64,000 nucleotides of DNA from Qipengyuania pelagi (GTDB lineage Bacteria > Pseudomonadota > Alphaproteobacteria > Sphingomonadales > Sphingomonadaceae), in assembly GCF_009827295.1 (NCBI RefSeq), contig NZ_WTYD01000001.1, positions 2,094,001 through 2,158,000 on the forward strand. Direction: 5' to 3'. Both the position numbers and the translations under genes were made by a program. Below the pieces are notes generated by a model, which did not search any database, was not told the DNA's origin, and saw nothing but the letters and a program-made list of their open reading frames with translations. Positions 47,867 to 56,131 of this stretch are shown in pieces. Within the stretch, counting starts at the first letter, position 1, and every line of letters begins with the position of its first letter.

Positions 47867-48484
47867 ATGTTCGAATTTCTCCGCACCAATCAGGGGATCA
47901 TCAGCGTCCTCCTCAGCATGGCGATGCTGGTCGTCTGGGTGGTCTATCTCCAGGTCCTGCTGGTGCAGGTTCGCGCCTCGCGTCGCTCCTCCATCCTGAT
48001 AACCCGCGCCGCCGGACGAGGGATGCGCAGCCGGTGCCTGGTCACGAATATGAGCAGCCAGTCGCTCTACGTCACCAGCCTGATCGGTATCCTCCATGCG
48101 GGCGGGAAGCAGATCGAGATCGCGCTGACCGATCTTCGCGAACTGCCCGAGGATCTCGGCGCCGATCCGCGCTCGACCATGCGGCAGGGCAGCCTCTCGA
48201 CCGGGCAATATCTCGATATCGGCCATTTCGACGATATTCTCGAGGTCATGCTGCGCGATGACGAGGCTGCCGGGCTGGCGCGTGAAGACGTGGCCCAGCT
48301 CGATCTGATCGTGGTCGCCTTCTACGCACCCGAATCCCTGCCCGTGGGGGCGCGGCGCAGCTTCCAGTTCCGGTGGGAATCGCCCAGCGGCACGCGCGTC
48401 CAGCCGACCAGCCTCAGGACCGAACAGATCCGCGGCCGCCGCCAGCGCAAGCGCCTGTTCCAGGCGGTCGAACGGCATATGTAG
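47867..48484 (+). CDS. uncharacterised small membrane protein
   Basis: 205 aa. One N-terminal transmembrane helix (ISVLLSMAMLVVWVVYLQVL) is followed by a basic segment (QVRASRRSSILITRAAGRGM) and a soluble domain (CLVTNMSSQSLYVTSLIGIL, AQLDLIVVAFYAPESLPVGA, RRSFQFRWESPSGTRVQPTS). The C-terminal part ends basic (IRGRRQRKRLFQAVERH). The immunoglobulin-like beta pattern of the soluble part is weak. No family was recognised. It is 17 bases after fghA and may be co-transcribed with it. It is convergent with metW. Confidence 0.7.
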   Translation: MFEFLRTNQGIISVLLSMAMLVVWVVYLQVLLVQVRASRRSSILITRAAGRGMRSRCLVTNMSSQSLYVTSLIGILHAGGKQIEIALTDLRELPEDLGADPRSTMRQGSLSTGQYLDIGHFDDILEVMLRDDEAAGLAREDVAQLDLIVVAFYAPESLPVGARRSFQFRWESPSGTRVQPTSLRTEQIRGRRQRKRLFQAVERHM

Positions 48485-48490
48485 GCGCCC

Positions 48491-49072
48491 TCAGGCGAGT
48501 TCGAACACCGCAAATTCCGCGCGCAGATTGGCGCCCACGCCGCCGATCGGTCGCTCGCCCGAAAAGAACCATTCGCCCTCGATCCGGGCACCCTTCGCGC
48601 GCGCCAGATCGCGGAAATCGGCCACCGTCACGTGGTGGATGTTCGCCGTCTCGTACCACGTCACCGGCAGCGCCCGCGTCACCGGCATCCGCCCGCCGAA
48701 CATCAGCGCGGCGCGGGTGCGCCAATGGGCGAAATTGGGGAAGCTGACGAAGGCCCGCGTGCCGACGCGCAATAATTGTTCCAGCATCCGGTCGGGCCGC
48801 GCCGCGGTCTGCAATGTCTGGCTGAGGACCGCATAATCGAAGCTCGCATCGGGATAATCGGCGAGGTCGCGGTCGGCATCGCCCTGCACCACACTGAGCC
48901 CGTGCGCCACGCAACGTTCGACACAGGCCCCGTCGATCTCGATCCCGCGCACGTCGCACCCCTTGTCGCGCAGCGCCAGCATCAGCGCGCCGTCTCCGCA
49001 GCCGATGTCGAGCACACGGCTTCCCGGCGCGACCTGCCTGGCAATGGCCGCAAGATCGGGACGCAATTTCAT
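48491..49072 (-). CDS. metW: methionine biosynthesis protein MetW
   Basis: 193 aa. The SAM-methyltransferase-like fold opens with [20 protein letters not shown], followed by [40 protein letters not shown] and [40 protein letters not shown] and [20 protein letters not shown] complete the MetW signature. It supports MetX activity in homoserine acylation. Its ATG overlaps the metX stop by four bases (ATGA 49069-49072), the usual metXW pair. Confidence 0.95.
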   Translation of the reverse strand: MKLRPDLAAIARQVAPGSRVLDIGCGDGALMLALRDKGCDVRGIEIDGACVERCVAHGLSVVQGDADRDLADYPDASFDYAVLSQTLQTAARPDRMLEQLLRVGTRAFVSFPNFAHWRTRAALMFGGRMPVTRALPVTWYETANIHHVTVADFRDLARAKGARIEGEWFFSGERPIGGVGANLRAEFAVFELA

Positions 49073-50157
49073 TCGACGAAGCCCTTCACCACCCGATCCA
49101 GCGCCGGCACGTCCAGAAGGAAGCTGTCATGCCCGAACGGGGCGGACAGTTCGACGAAGCTGACCGGCGCACCCGCCGCGTTCAGCGCGTGGACGATATG
49201 GCGGCTTTCCGCCGTCGGATAGAGCCAGTCGCTATCGAAGCTGACGAGGCAGAACCGCGCCGGGTTGCCCGCAAACGCCTGCGCCAGCGACCCGCCATGT
49301 TCCTCCGCCAGATCGAAATAATCCATCGCGCGGGTGATATAGAGATAGCTGTTCGCATCGAACCGCCGCGTGAAGCCGCTGCCCTGATAGCGCAGATAGC
49401 TTTCGACCTGGAAATCGGCATCGAAGCCGAAGCTCTTTTCGGGCCGGTCCTGAAGATTGCGCCCGAATTTCGCGGTCAGCCCGTCTTCCGACAGATAGGT
49501 GATATGCGCCGCCATGCGCGCCACGGCCAGCCCATTGTCGGGCGTGTCGGACCCGTAATACTCGCCCTGGCGCCAGTTGGGATCGGCCATGATCGCCTGA
49601 CGGCCCAGCTCGTGGAACGCGATGTTCTGCGCCGAATGGCGGCTGGTCGATGCGATCACGAGCACGCGCTGGGCCCGCTCGGGCCAGTTGGCGGCAAGGC
49701 TCAGCGCCTGCATCCCACCCATCGATCCGCCGACCACTGCGTGCAACCGTTCGATGCCCAGCGCATCGAGCAGGCCGACGAGGCCACGCACCATGTCGCG
49801 TATGGTGATGACGGGAAAGCGCATCGCATAAGGCGCCCCGTCGGGCGCGATGCTGGCCGGTCCGCTCGAGCCGAGGCAGCTGCCGATGACGTTCGCGCAG
49901 ATCACGTGATAGCGGTCGGTATCGATCGGCAGGCCCGGCCCCACCATCCGTTCCCACCAGCCGGGCTTGCCCGTCAGCGGGTGGGTGCTGGCGACATACT
50001 GGTCCCCGGTCAGCGCATGGCACAAAAGGATCGCGTTGGAGCGGTCGGGCGCCAGCTCGCCATAGGTCTCATAAGCGATCCGCGCATCGGCCAGCATCCC
50101 GCCGCCGTCGAGCGGCAGGGGGTCCGGCAGAGTCAGGCTTTGGGGTTCGAAGGTCAC
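49069..50157 (-). CDS. metX: homoserine O-acetyltransferase/succinyltransferase (MetX family)
   Basis: 362 aa alpha/beta hydrolase. The motifs [35 protein letters not shown] (nucleophilic Ser), [18 protein letters not shown] acid region ([20 protein letters not shown]) and GHDSFLLD (His) are present. It acylates homoserine for methionine synthesis; acetyl versus succinyl specificity cannot be read by eye. The start is GTG 50157. It is followed by coupled metW. A degenerate sphingomonad repeat and the divergent hisC lie just upstream. Confidence 0.93.
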   Translation of the reverse strand: MTFEPQSLTLPDPLPLDGGGMLADARIAYETYGELAPDRSNAILLCHALTGDQYVASTHPLTGKPGWWERMVGPGLPIDTDRYHVICANVIGSCLGSSGPASIAPDGAPYAMRFPVITIRDMVRGLVGLLDALGIERLHAVVGGSMGGMQALSLAANWPERAQRVLVIASTSRHSAQNIAFHELGRQAIMADPNWRQGEYYGSDTPDNGLAVARMAAHITYLSEDGLTAKFGRNLQDRPEKSFGFDADFQVESYLRYQGSGFTRRFDANSYLYITRAMDYFDLAEEHGGSLAQAFAGNPARFCLVSFDSDWLYPTAESRHIVHALNAAGAPVSFVELSAPFGHDSFLLDVPALDRVVKGFVE

Positions 50158-50202
50158 GCGGGTCTTTTCTTGGCGGGTTGGCGCGCACCGCCTCTAACCG
50201 TT

Positions 50203-50224
50203 CCGCCCGAGCTTGTCGAAGGCC
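50203..50224. repeat. degenerate sphingomonad interspersed repeat
   Basis: CCGCCCGAGCTTGTCGAAGG resembles the short CCTGAGCTTGTCGAAGGG-type element that recurs between genes in many Sphingomonadales genomes (recognised from memory, one copy here). It lies between divergent metX and hisC. Confidence 0.4.
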
Positions 50225-50235
50225 TGCTTTCCTTT

Positions 50236-51351
50236 ATGGCGAAGCGCATCATGGCCGATCGCCCCACACCCAAAGCCTGGATCGACGCGATCCATCCCTA
50301 TGTCCCCGGCAAGGCGAAATCCGCCGACGGGCGCGAACTCGTCAAACTGTCCGCCAACGAGAACCCGCTGGGGTGCAGCCCCACGGTGATCGACGCGCTG
50401 GCCGCGGCCCATTCGCCCGCCCTCTATCCCGATCCCGATGCGAAGGAACTGCGCGCGGCGATCGGGGCGCTTCACGGGATCGATCCGGCGCGGATCGTGT
50501 GCGGAACCGGGTCGGGCGAGCTGTTGCATGGCGCGGTGCAGGCTTTCGCGGGAACGGGCGACGAGGTTGCGTTCTCGCGCTATTCCTTCTCGCTCTATCC
50601 CCTGCTCGCCCACAAGGTCGGGGCCGAGCCGGTGTTGGCGGAGGCGAGGGAGTACGGCGCCGATGTCGATGCGCTGCTCGCCGCCGTGACCGAGCGGACG
50701 CGGGTGGTCCTGCTCGACAATCCCAACAATCCGGTCGGCAGCTGGCTCGATGCGGGCGAAGTCGCGCGGCTCCATGCGGGTCTCAGCCCGGACATCCTGC
50801 TGGTGGTCGATCAGGCCTATGCCGAATATCTCGCGCCGGACCTCGACGATGGCGGGCTCGCGCTGGCGGCCGCGCACAATAACGTGCTGGTCACGCGGAC
50901 ATTTTCGAAAGCCTATGGGATCGCGGGCGAGCGAGTCGGCTGGGCGACGGGAGCGCCGGCGCTGGTCGACATGCTCAACCGCCTGCGCGGCGCCTTCAAC
51001 GTGACGAGCGGGGGCCAGCGCGCCGCCCTCGCCGCTCTGGAGGATCAAGCTTTCGTCCGCAGGAGTAGGCAAGCGAACAGCGCCGTGCGTGCGCGCTTCG
51101 CCGACCGGATCGCGATGCTCGGCAATCACGGCCTCAGCATCGTGCCGAGCGAGGCGAATTTCCTGCTGGTCCTGTTCGAAGGCGCGCTCACCGCCGAAGC
51201 CGCGATGGGCGCGCTTGCCGAAGCGGGGTATGCGGTGCGCCATTTGCCGGGGCAGGACCTGCCCCATGCGCTGCGCATCACGATCGGGACCGAGGCGCAG
51301 ATGGACGAGGTCGCGGCCGTGCTCCGGCGCGAGGCCGAAGCCGCGGGTTAA
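50236..51351 (+). CDS. hisC: histidinol-phosphate aminotransferase
   Basis: 371 aa from ATG 50236; ATG 50251 ([10 protein letters not shown]) is an equally plausible start. It is a fold-type I PLP enzyme: [13 protein letters not shown] (substrate binding), [21 protein letters not shown] (Asp-x-x-Tyr PLP contacts), and the Schiff-base Lys in [16 protein letters not shown]. It transaminates histidinol phosphate. Divergent from metX; convergent with plsC, the two stops sharing TTAA. Aromatic aminotransferase activity is a common side function of this group. Confidence 0.93.
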   Translation: MAKRIMADRPTPKAWIDAIHPYVPGKAKSADGRELVKLSANENPLGCSPTVIDALAAAHSPALYPDPDAKELRAAIGALHGIDPARIVCGTGSGELLHGAVQAFAGTGDEVAFSRYSFSLYPLLAHKVGAEPVLAEAREYGADVDALLAAVTERTRVVLLDNPNNPVGSWLDAGEVARLHAGLSPDILLVVDQAYAEYLAPDLDDGGLALAAAHNNVLVTRTFSKAYGIAGERVGWATGAPALVDMLNRLRGAFNVTSGGQRAALAALEDQAFVRRSRQANSAVRARFADRIAMLGNHGLSIVPSEANFLLVLFEGALTAEAAMGALAEAGYAVRHLPGQDLPHALRITIGTEAQMDEVAAVLRREAEAAG

Positions 51352-52040
51352 GTGCTTGCGGAGTGGTTCAGCGCGTTGATCGCGGCCAGAACCCGCGCCT
51401 CGATCTCGGCGCGCGGCAGGCCGGGCGGGATCGGTTCGCCGAAGCGATAGGTGATCGTGCCGCGCCGCTTGAGGCCGTGATGATAGACCGGGCCGCTATC
51501 CACCGCGACGGGCACCACCGGCAGGCCCATCATCTTGTAAAGCCCGGCAAAGCCCGCCTGCAAAGCGCGCACCTCGCCATGGGGGACGCGCGTGCCTTCG
51601 GGGAAGATCACCAGCGGGCGCCCATCCGCCACCGCGCCCTTGGCCGCGCGGATCATCGCCCGCAGCGTCGATGCCCCCGCCTCGCGCGCGACGGGCACGA
51701 GGCCATAGGCGAGCGCGGCCTTACCCCAGCCGGGAATGGCGAACAGCTCCTGCTTGGCGAAGACGGCGGGCGTGTCGAACAGGGTCGGCGCGTCGATCGC
51801 TTCGAAGAAGCTCTCGTGCTTGACCGCGTAAAGGACGGGTTCGGACAAAGGCGCGCCTTCGATCCTGAGGTCGACGCCCAGGAGGTTGACCACGCACCAG
51901 CGCTGCAACCCGCTCCAGTCGCTGACCCTTCGGCGGAACACCTCGCGCCCGAATGGGATCGCCAGCAGGGCCGCCGACGTCACCACGATCGAGCCGAGGT
52001 AGAAGACCAGGTAGAAGGCGAAATTGCGCAGCAGTTTCAA
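51348..52040 (-). CDS. plsC: 1-acyl-sn-glycerol-3-phosphate acyltransferase (PlsC family), TTG start
   Basis: 230 aa. Two N-terminal hydrophobic helices ([20 protein letters not shown]) precede the acyltransferase. The active-site box is [10 protein letters not shown], i.e. His-x4-Glu rather than His-x4-Asp, with the second box [11 protein letters not shown]. It adds the second acyl chain in phosphatidic acid synthesis. The start is TTG 52040, overlapping the ydcF stop as TTGA with AAGGG seven bases upstream. It is last in the ftsE-ftsX-ydcF-plsC operon. Confidence 0.9.
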   Translation of the reverse strand: MKLLRNFAFYLVFYLGSIVVTSAALLAIPFGREVFRRRVSDWSGLQRWCVVNLLGVDLRIEGAPLSEPVLYAVKHESFFEAIDAPTLFDTPAVFAKQELFAIPGWGKAALAYGLVPVAREAGASTLRAMIRAAKGAVADGRPLVIFPEGTRVPHGEVRALQAGFAGLYKMMGLPVVPVAVDSGPVYHHGLKRRGTITYRFGEPIPPGLPRAEIEARVLAAINALNHSAST

Positions 52041-52567
52041 AGGGAAAACCCTTGCGAAACCGTCGCCAGCAGCAATTTGTTGTATTCGAGGAAGAGCTGG
52101 CGGAAATCGGGATCGGACGGCACCGCATCCTCCAGTATCGTCACGCCTTCGGGCAGCGCGCCGCGCATTTCGGACGCGGCGCGGCGCATATGCCAGTCGG
52201 TGGTGACGAGGCGCACGGTCTCGACATCGTTGTCGCGCATCCACTGGGCCGCTTCGCCCGCATTGCTGCGCGTGTCCACCGCGAGGAAGCCCAGTGTCAC
52301 GCAGCATTCCATCTCGCGATCCGTCACGTCGAACTGGGCGGCGAATTCGCCCGGTTTGACCTCGGGATCGACGCCGGACACCAGCATCCGCTCCGCATCG
52401 CCATCGCGCAGCACCTCGAGCCCGCGCGGAATGCGCCCGCTGGCGCCTGTCGGCACGATGACCGCATCGGTTCTCATATGCGTGAGCGGCTGCGGCAGCG
52501 TCACCGCGAAACCGATGAAGCCGAGAGCGTAGACGAGAACGACGAAGGCGGCGAAGCGAAGGATCAC
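52037..52567 (-). CDS. YdcF family (DUF218) membrane protein, GTG start
   Basis: 176 aa. An N-terminal transmembrane helix (FAAFVVLVYALGFIGFAVTL) is followed by the DUF218 fold: DAVIVPTGASGRIPRGLEVL, ERMLVSGVDP, RSNAGEAAQWMRDNDVETVR and LVTTDWHMRRAASEMRGALP. Family members (ElyC/SanA/YdcF) are linked to envelope biogenesis. The GTG at 52567 forms a GTGA overlap with the ftsX stop. The whole run ftsE-ftsX-ydcF-plsC is coupled by four-base overlaps. Confidence 0.9.
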   Translation of the reverse strand: MILRFAAFVVLVYALGFIGFAVTLPQPLTHMRTDAVIVPTGASGRIPRGLEVLRDGDAERMLVSGVDPEVKPGEFAAQFDVTDREMECCVTLGFLAVDTRSNAGEAAQWMRDNDVETVRLVTTDWHMRRAASEMRGALPEGVTILEDAVPSDPDFRQLFLEYNKLLLATVSQGFSL

Positions 52568-53547
52568 GGCATTTTTCCCAGCGATGCCATTACCGTCATT
52601 CGCGCGGTGAGCAAGGCAATCGCCGCCCCCGCCACCGGGACCAGCGCGAGCAGCAGCCAATCGCCGAAATCGAGGCCTCCGCCTGCCACCATGCCGGATT
52701 CGAGCGCGGCGAATTGCGCGCCGAGCACGCTCAGCCCGACCGCGCCCAGAACCAGGCCGACCGCGCCGCCAAGGCCCGCGTCGATCACTGCAGACCGCTG
52801 GAAGATCCGCGCGATCTGGCCGTCGGTCCCGCCCAAGAGATGCACCACCTCGATCGTCCCGCGATTGGCGTTGAGCGCGTTTCTGGCCGCAAGCCACACC
52901 GCCGCCGCGCTGGTGAAGGCGAGCAGCGCGATCAGGCCGAGCGCCAGCCAGCGCAGCGCCGAAATCGCGTCGAATACCGGGCCGAGCCACTGGGCCTGCG
53001 CATCGACCCGCGCATCGGGTGCCACGGGGCCCAGCGCGGCGCGCAGCTCGGCAAGCGCACGCGCATCGGCGGTGCCTGCCAGATTGACGTCGATCAGTGC
53101 GGGCAGGGGCACCGCTTCGCTGCGCACGCCGCCGCCCAGCCAGGGTTCGATCAGCGCTTCGAGCTCCGCCTCGGGCACGAGCCGCCGGGCCTGGACGATG
53201 TCGAGGGTGTCGAGTGCGGCCAGCGTGCGGCGCGCCTGTGCATCGCGCAGAACCGGATCGGCTTCGACGATCTGGATGGTGACGCCGCCCGACAGGTCGC
53301 TGCGCGCCTGCGCGGCGAGATTGGCCATGGCGATCGCCCCGCCCGCCGCCAGCACGGTCAGCGCGACCATGATCGCGATCACCCAGGGCATCGGCCCGCC
53401 GAGCCTAGCACGAGGAAGGATATGCGACGCAGCCCGTCCGCGAAACGCCGCCCGTCCCCGCTCTAACGCGCGCGCGGCAGCGACGGGGATGGTGGAAGGG
53501 GGCCTGAATGGAGGTGGGCCATCGGGCAGGAAGGACGGCCGCTTCAT
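52564..53547 (-). CDS. ftsX: cell division protein FtsX (permease-like)
   Basis: 327 aa. A long cytosolic N-terminus is followed by four transmembrane helices: [60 protein letters not shown] and [21 protein letters not shown] periplasmic loop lies between the first two, and the conserved [20 protein letters not shown] coupling segment is present. With FtsE it forms the ABC-type complex that activates septal peptidoglycan hydrolases. It is coupled to ftsE by ATGA (53544-53547) and to ydcF by GTGA. Confidence 0.92.
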   Translation of the reverse strand: MKRPSFLPDGPPPFRPPSTIPVAAARALERGRAAFRGRAASHILPRARLGGPMPWVIAIMVALTVLAAGGAIAMANLAAQARSDLSGGVTIQIVEADPVLRDAQARRTLAALDTLDIVQARRLVPEAELEALIEPWLGGGVRSEAVPLPALIDVNLAGTADARALAELRAALGPVAPDARVDAQAQWLGPVFDAISALRWLALGLIALLAFTSAAAVWLAARNALNANRGTIEVVHLLGGTDGQIARIFQRSAVIDAGLGGAVGLVLGAVGLSVLGAQFAALESGMVAGGGLDFGDWLLLALVPVAGAAIALLTARMTVMASLGKMP

Positions 53548-54299
53548 CCGCCCTCCCCCGATAATTCGCGCCGGGGCGGAAAGCGCAGCGCGCCGGTCGG
53601 ATCGGACAGATGCCCCTTGTCGAGCCGCATGATCAGCGAATCGGGGACCTTCTTCAGCAGCTGCACATCGTGGGTCGCGACCACCACCGTCGTCCCGAGG
53701 CGATTCAGTGCTTCGAACAGGCGGATCAGCTTAAGCGCCATTTCCGGGTCTACGTTCCCGGTCGGCTCGTCCGCCACCAGCAGGTCGGGCCGCCCGATCA
53801 CGGCCCGCGCGATCGCGACGCGCTGCTGCTCGCCGCCCGACAGCGTCGCGGGCCGCGCATCGGCACGATGGCCGAGGCCGACCCAGTCGAGCATATCCGC
53901 GACAGGCTGCGCCAGATCCTCCTCGCGCACGCCCGACACGCGCAAAGGCATCGCGATATTGTCGTAAGCGGAGAGGTGCTCGATCAGACGGAAATCCTGG
54001 AACACCACACCCAGACGCCGCCGGAACGAAGGCAATTGCGCGCGCGGCTGCGTGATGACGTCGCGCCCGAACATGCGGATCGCCCCGCGCGAGGGGCGCT
54101 GGGCGAGGTAGAGCAGTTTCAGCAGCGAGGTCTTGCCCGCCCCGCTCGCCCCGGTGAGGAAATAGAAGCGACCGGGAAACAGCGTGAAGGACAGATCGCT
54201 CAGCACCTCGCGATCGGTGCCGTAGCGCAGGCCGACATTGTCGAAGCGCGCGACCTCGTTCTCGCCCTTGGGAAGGGGGCTGGTCACGATATCGACCAT
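53544..54299 (-). CDS. ftsE: cell division ATP-binding protein FtsE
   Basis: 251 aa. ABC ATPase: Walker [15 protein letters not shown]-loop [10 protein letters not shown], signature [14 protein letters not shown], Walker [16 protein letters not shown]-loop VVATHD. It powers FtsX. ATG 54299 ([14 protein letters not shown]) is chosen; a longer in-frame upstream stretch is basic and non-homologous. It heads the ftsE-ftsX-ydcF-plsC operon and is divergent from the zinc-ribbon protein gene with 187 bases between. Confidence 0.93.
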   Translation of the reverse strand: MVDIVTSPLPKGENEVARFDNVGLRYGTDREVLSDLSFTLFPGRFYFLTGASGAGKTSLLKLLYLAQRPSRGAIRMFGRDVITQPRAQLPSFRRRLGVVFQDFRLIEHLSAYDNIAMPLRVSGVREEDLAQPVADMLDWVGLGHRADARPATLSGGEQQRVAIARAVIGRPDLLVADEPTGNVDPEMALKLIRLFEALNRLGTTVVVATHDVQLLKKVPDSLIMRLDKGHLSDPTGALRFPPRRELSGEGG

Positions 54300-54486
54300 C
54301 GGGCCATCGACCGGCCCCTGCCGATCGATCGCACCGTCACACCGCCCGTGCCGCCCAAGTCGCCCGTCCGTATCATCCCGCCTCGCGCTATAGCGGCGCA
54401 TCGGTGTGGAAAAAAGGCCGCATCGGCCCACTGTTCACGGTGGCACACTTGTTGCGGTTTGCGCACGGGTCTAGGACTGTTCGATC

Positions 54487-55440
54487 ATGATTATTGCATG
54501 CCCCGCCTGCGCCACGCGCTATGTCGTACCCGACAGCGCGATTGGCGTGGAGGGACGCACGGTCCGATGCGCGAAATGCAAGCATAGCTGGTTTCAGGAC
54601 GGTCCGGACCTAGCCCCGCCCGAAACAGGCGCGACCCAGGCGGAAGCGCGGCCTTACATCGGCGATGCCCCGCCTCCCGCATCGCCTCGCGCGCCATCTC
54701 CAACGCCGTCGCCCAGACCTGCGGCTCCGACGCCAGCCGCACGCTCTTCGACATCGGGCGATCACCCTGCGGCGGGGTCTGAAGCGCAGCCCGACGATAG
54801 CGTTCGTGAGGGCGATAGCGTTCGCGAAGACGTCCAAGAAGACGTCCGCGTAGATAATGCCGATCGCGATCTGTCCTCAGATCGCTATGCCACGGGCCCC
54901 AGTTTCGACGAAGGCGATCCGCCCTATGGCGAATTGCCGAACGCGCCGCCGCGCCCCGCCGTTTACGACGACACGGTCAGCCAGTTCGATTACAGTCCGC
55001 CCTTCCGCCCGCGCCGCAATTACGTGAAATTGTGGACCTGGGCGGCGGGTATCTTCGCGGTGCTGGCGCTGGGCACGGTGGTGGCGGCGAACACGTTCGG
55101 CCTTCCGTCCTGGATGCCGGTGGACCGTCCGCTCTTCGCGGTAGCGGAGCCCGATCTGGAGCTGGAATTCCCGGTCGAGGAACAGGAGCGGCGCACCCTG
55201 CCCGACGGGACCGAATATTTCGGCGCGCGCATCATCGTCACCAACACCGCCCGCGAGACGCGCAACGTGCCGCCGATCCTGATCGTGCTGCGCGACGGGC
55301 GCGAACGGGTGGTGTTCAGTTGGGAAGTCACTCCGCCGAAAGCCTCGCTGGCGCCCGGCGAATCGATGACGATCAACGAAGCGACCACGGACGTGCCGAA
55401 ATCCGCCGTCATCGCCGAAGTGGGCTGGGCCCCGCGCTGA
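54487..55440 (+). CDS. zinc-ribbon MJ0042/DUF3426 single-pass membrane protein
   Basis: 317 aa. The N-terminal zinc ribbon has MIIACPACATRYVVPD...CAKC (two CxxC pairs). A long disordered, Pro-rich and acidic linker follows, with tandem DSVREGDSVREDVQEDVRVD, then one transmembrane helix (LWTWAAGIFAVLALGTVVAA) and a DUF3426 beta-sandwich (FGARIIVTNTARETRNVPPI, SWEVTPPKASLAPGESMTIN). It is common beside ftsE in alphaproteobacteria. Probably membrane-bound with the ribbon cytosolic; exact role unknown. Confidence 0.9.
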   Translation: MIIACPACATRYVVPDSAIGVEGRTVRCAKCKHSWFQDGPDLAPPETGATQAEARPYIGDAPPPASPRAPSPTPSPRPAAPTPAARSSTSGDHPAAGSEAQPDDSVREGDSVREDVQEDVRVDNADRDLSSDRYATGPSFDEGDPPYGELPNAPPRPAVYDDTVSQFDYSPPFRPRRNYVKLWTWAAGIFAVLALGTVVAANTFGLPSWMPVDRPLFAVAEPDLELEFPVEEQERRTLPDGTEYFGARIIVTNTARETRNVPPILIVLRDGRERVVFSWEVTPPKASLAPGESMTINEATTDVPKSAVIAEVGWAPR

Positions 55441-55584
55441 GCGGCTCGGACCGTCCTGGCGATGGTCTCGAAGCTTTCGCTGACGCCGATCGCGATCGGC
55501 ACGCCAAAACGCTTGCGGCCCCCTTGTACCGCTGCTAGTGGCGCGCTCCTACCGACGCGGGGGCCTCCTGGATCGCCCCCACGG

Positions 55585-56053
55585 TCATGTGCGGTCGTGG
55601 CGGAATTGGTAGACGCGCAACGTTGAGGTCGTTGTGGGCGAAAGCCCGTGGAAGTTCGAGTCTTCTCGACCGCACCACTCTTGGTCAAAGATGGGCACCG
55701 TCCCATTCGATCGTGCAACCATGGCAGCGCCATGGGCCAGTGCTTCGGTTTCGCCTTCGATGATGATGCTTGGTCCGACAAGGACCTGCTTGATGAACGC
55801 ACGCGCGATCCGCTGGCGCGCATGGCTATCGCCCGATACGATGCGCTCACGGACGATCTGTCCGAACTTCTTAACTGCGTTCGGGGTATTGCGCGAGGGC
55901 CCGCGATCGAGTTGCAGCGAGGACTGTCTGTGGATCGACGATCCGCGTAGCCTCCTGCAAGGTGTGCAGAAGGGCACGGGCGAGTTCCACGGCTGGGCAT
56001 CGCGCAGCCGCGATGTCGAGATGCCCGACAGGATGATCTTCGATGCGGCGACG
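55585..56053 (-). pseudogene. decayed large serine recombinase C-terminus abutting tRNA-Leu
   Basis: On the minus strand, one frame reads RRIEDHPVGHLDIAAARCPA then ARALLHTLQEATRIVDPQTV and stops near 55869. A second frame then continues with AVKKFGQIVRERIVSGDSHA, ARAFIKQVLVGPSIIIEGET and TVPIFDQEWCGR before running antisense through tRNA-Leu. This is the usual C-terminal tail of large serine recombinases, split by a frameshift. The resolvase domain with the catalytic Ser is absent. It marks an old integration event at the tRNA. Confidence 0.65.
55591..55677 (+). tRNA. tRNA-Leu (anticodon GAG)
   Basis: 87 bases, class II, with encoded CCA (55675-55677). It runs GCGGTCGTGGCGGAATTGG..., with anticodon stem-loop CAACGTTGAGGTCGTTG (anticodon GAG) and a long variable arm (TGGGCGAAAGCCCG). 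The T-arm is GAAGTTCGAGTCTTC and the acceptor GCGGTCG pairs with CGACCGC. The 3' end faces the accessory carbohydrate block and the decayed recombinase. Confidence 0.97.
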
Positions 56054-56131
56054 TCATCGCGGCGAGGCGGATCGCCGGTTGCTCTTACCGGGTGTTCACG
56101 CGCCTTGATCCAAGGACCGCGTCATTCCCCG

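Noticed and set aside
55020..55680. Peptide EKTRTSTGFRPQRPQRCAST on the minus strand
   Set aside because: This is the well-known spurious translation of the antisense strand of tRNA-Leu, not a gene.
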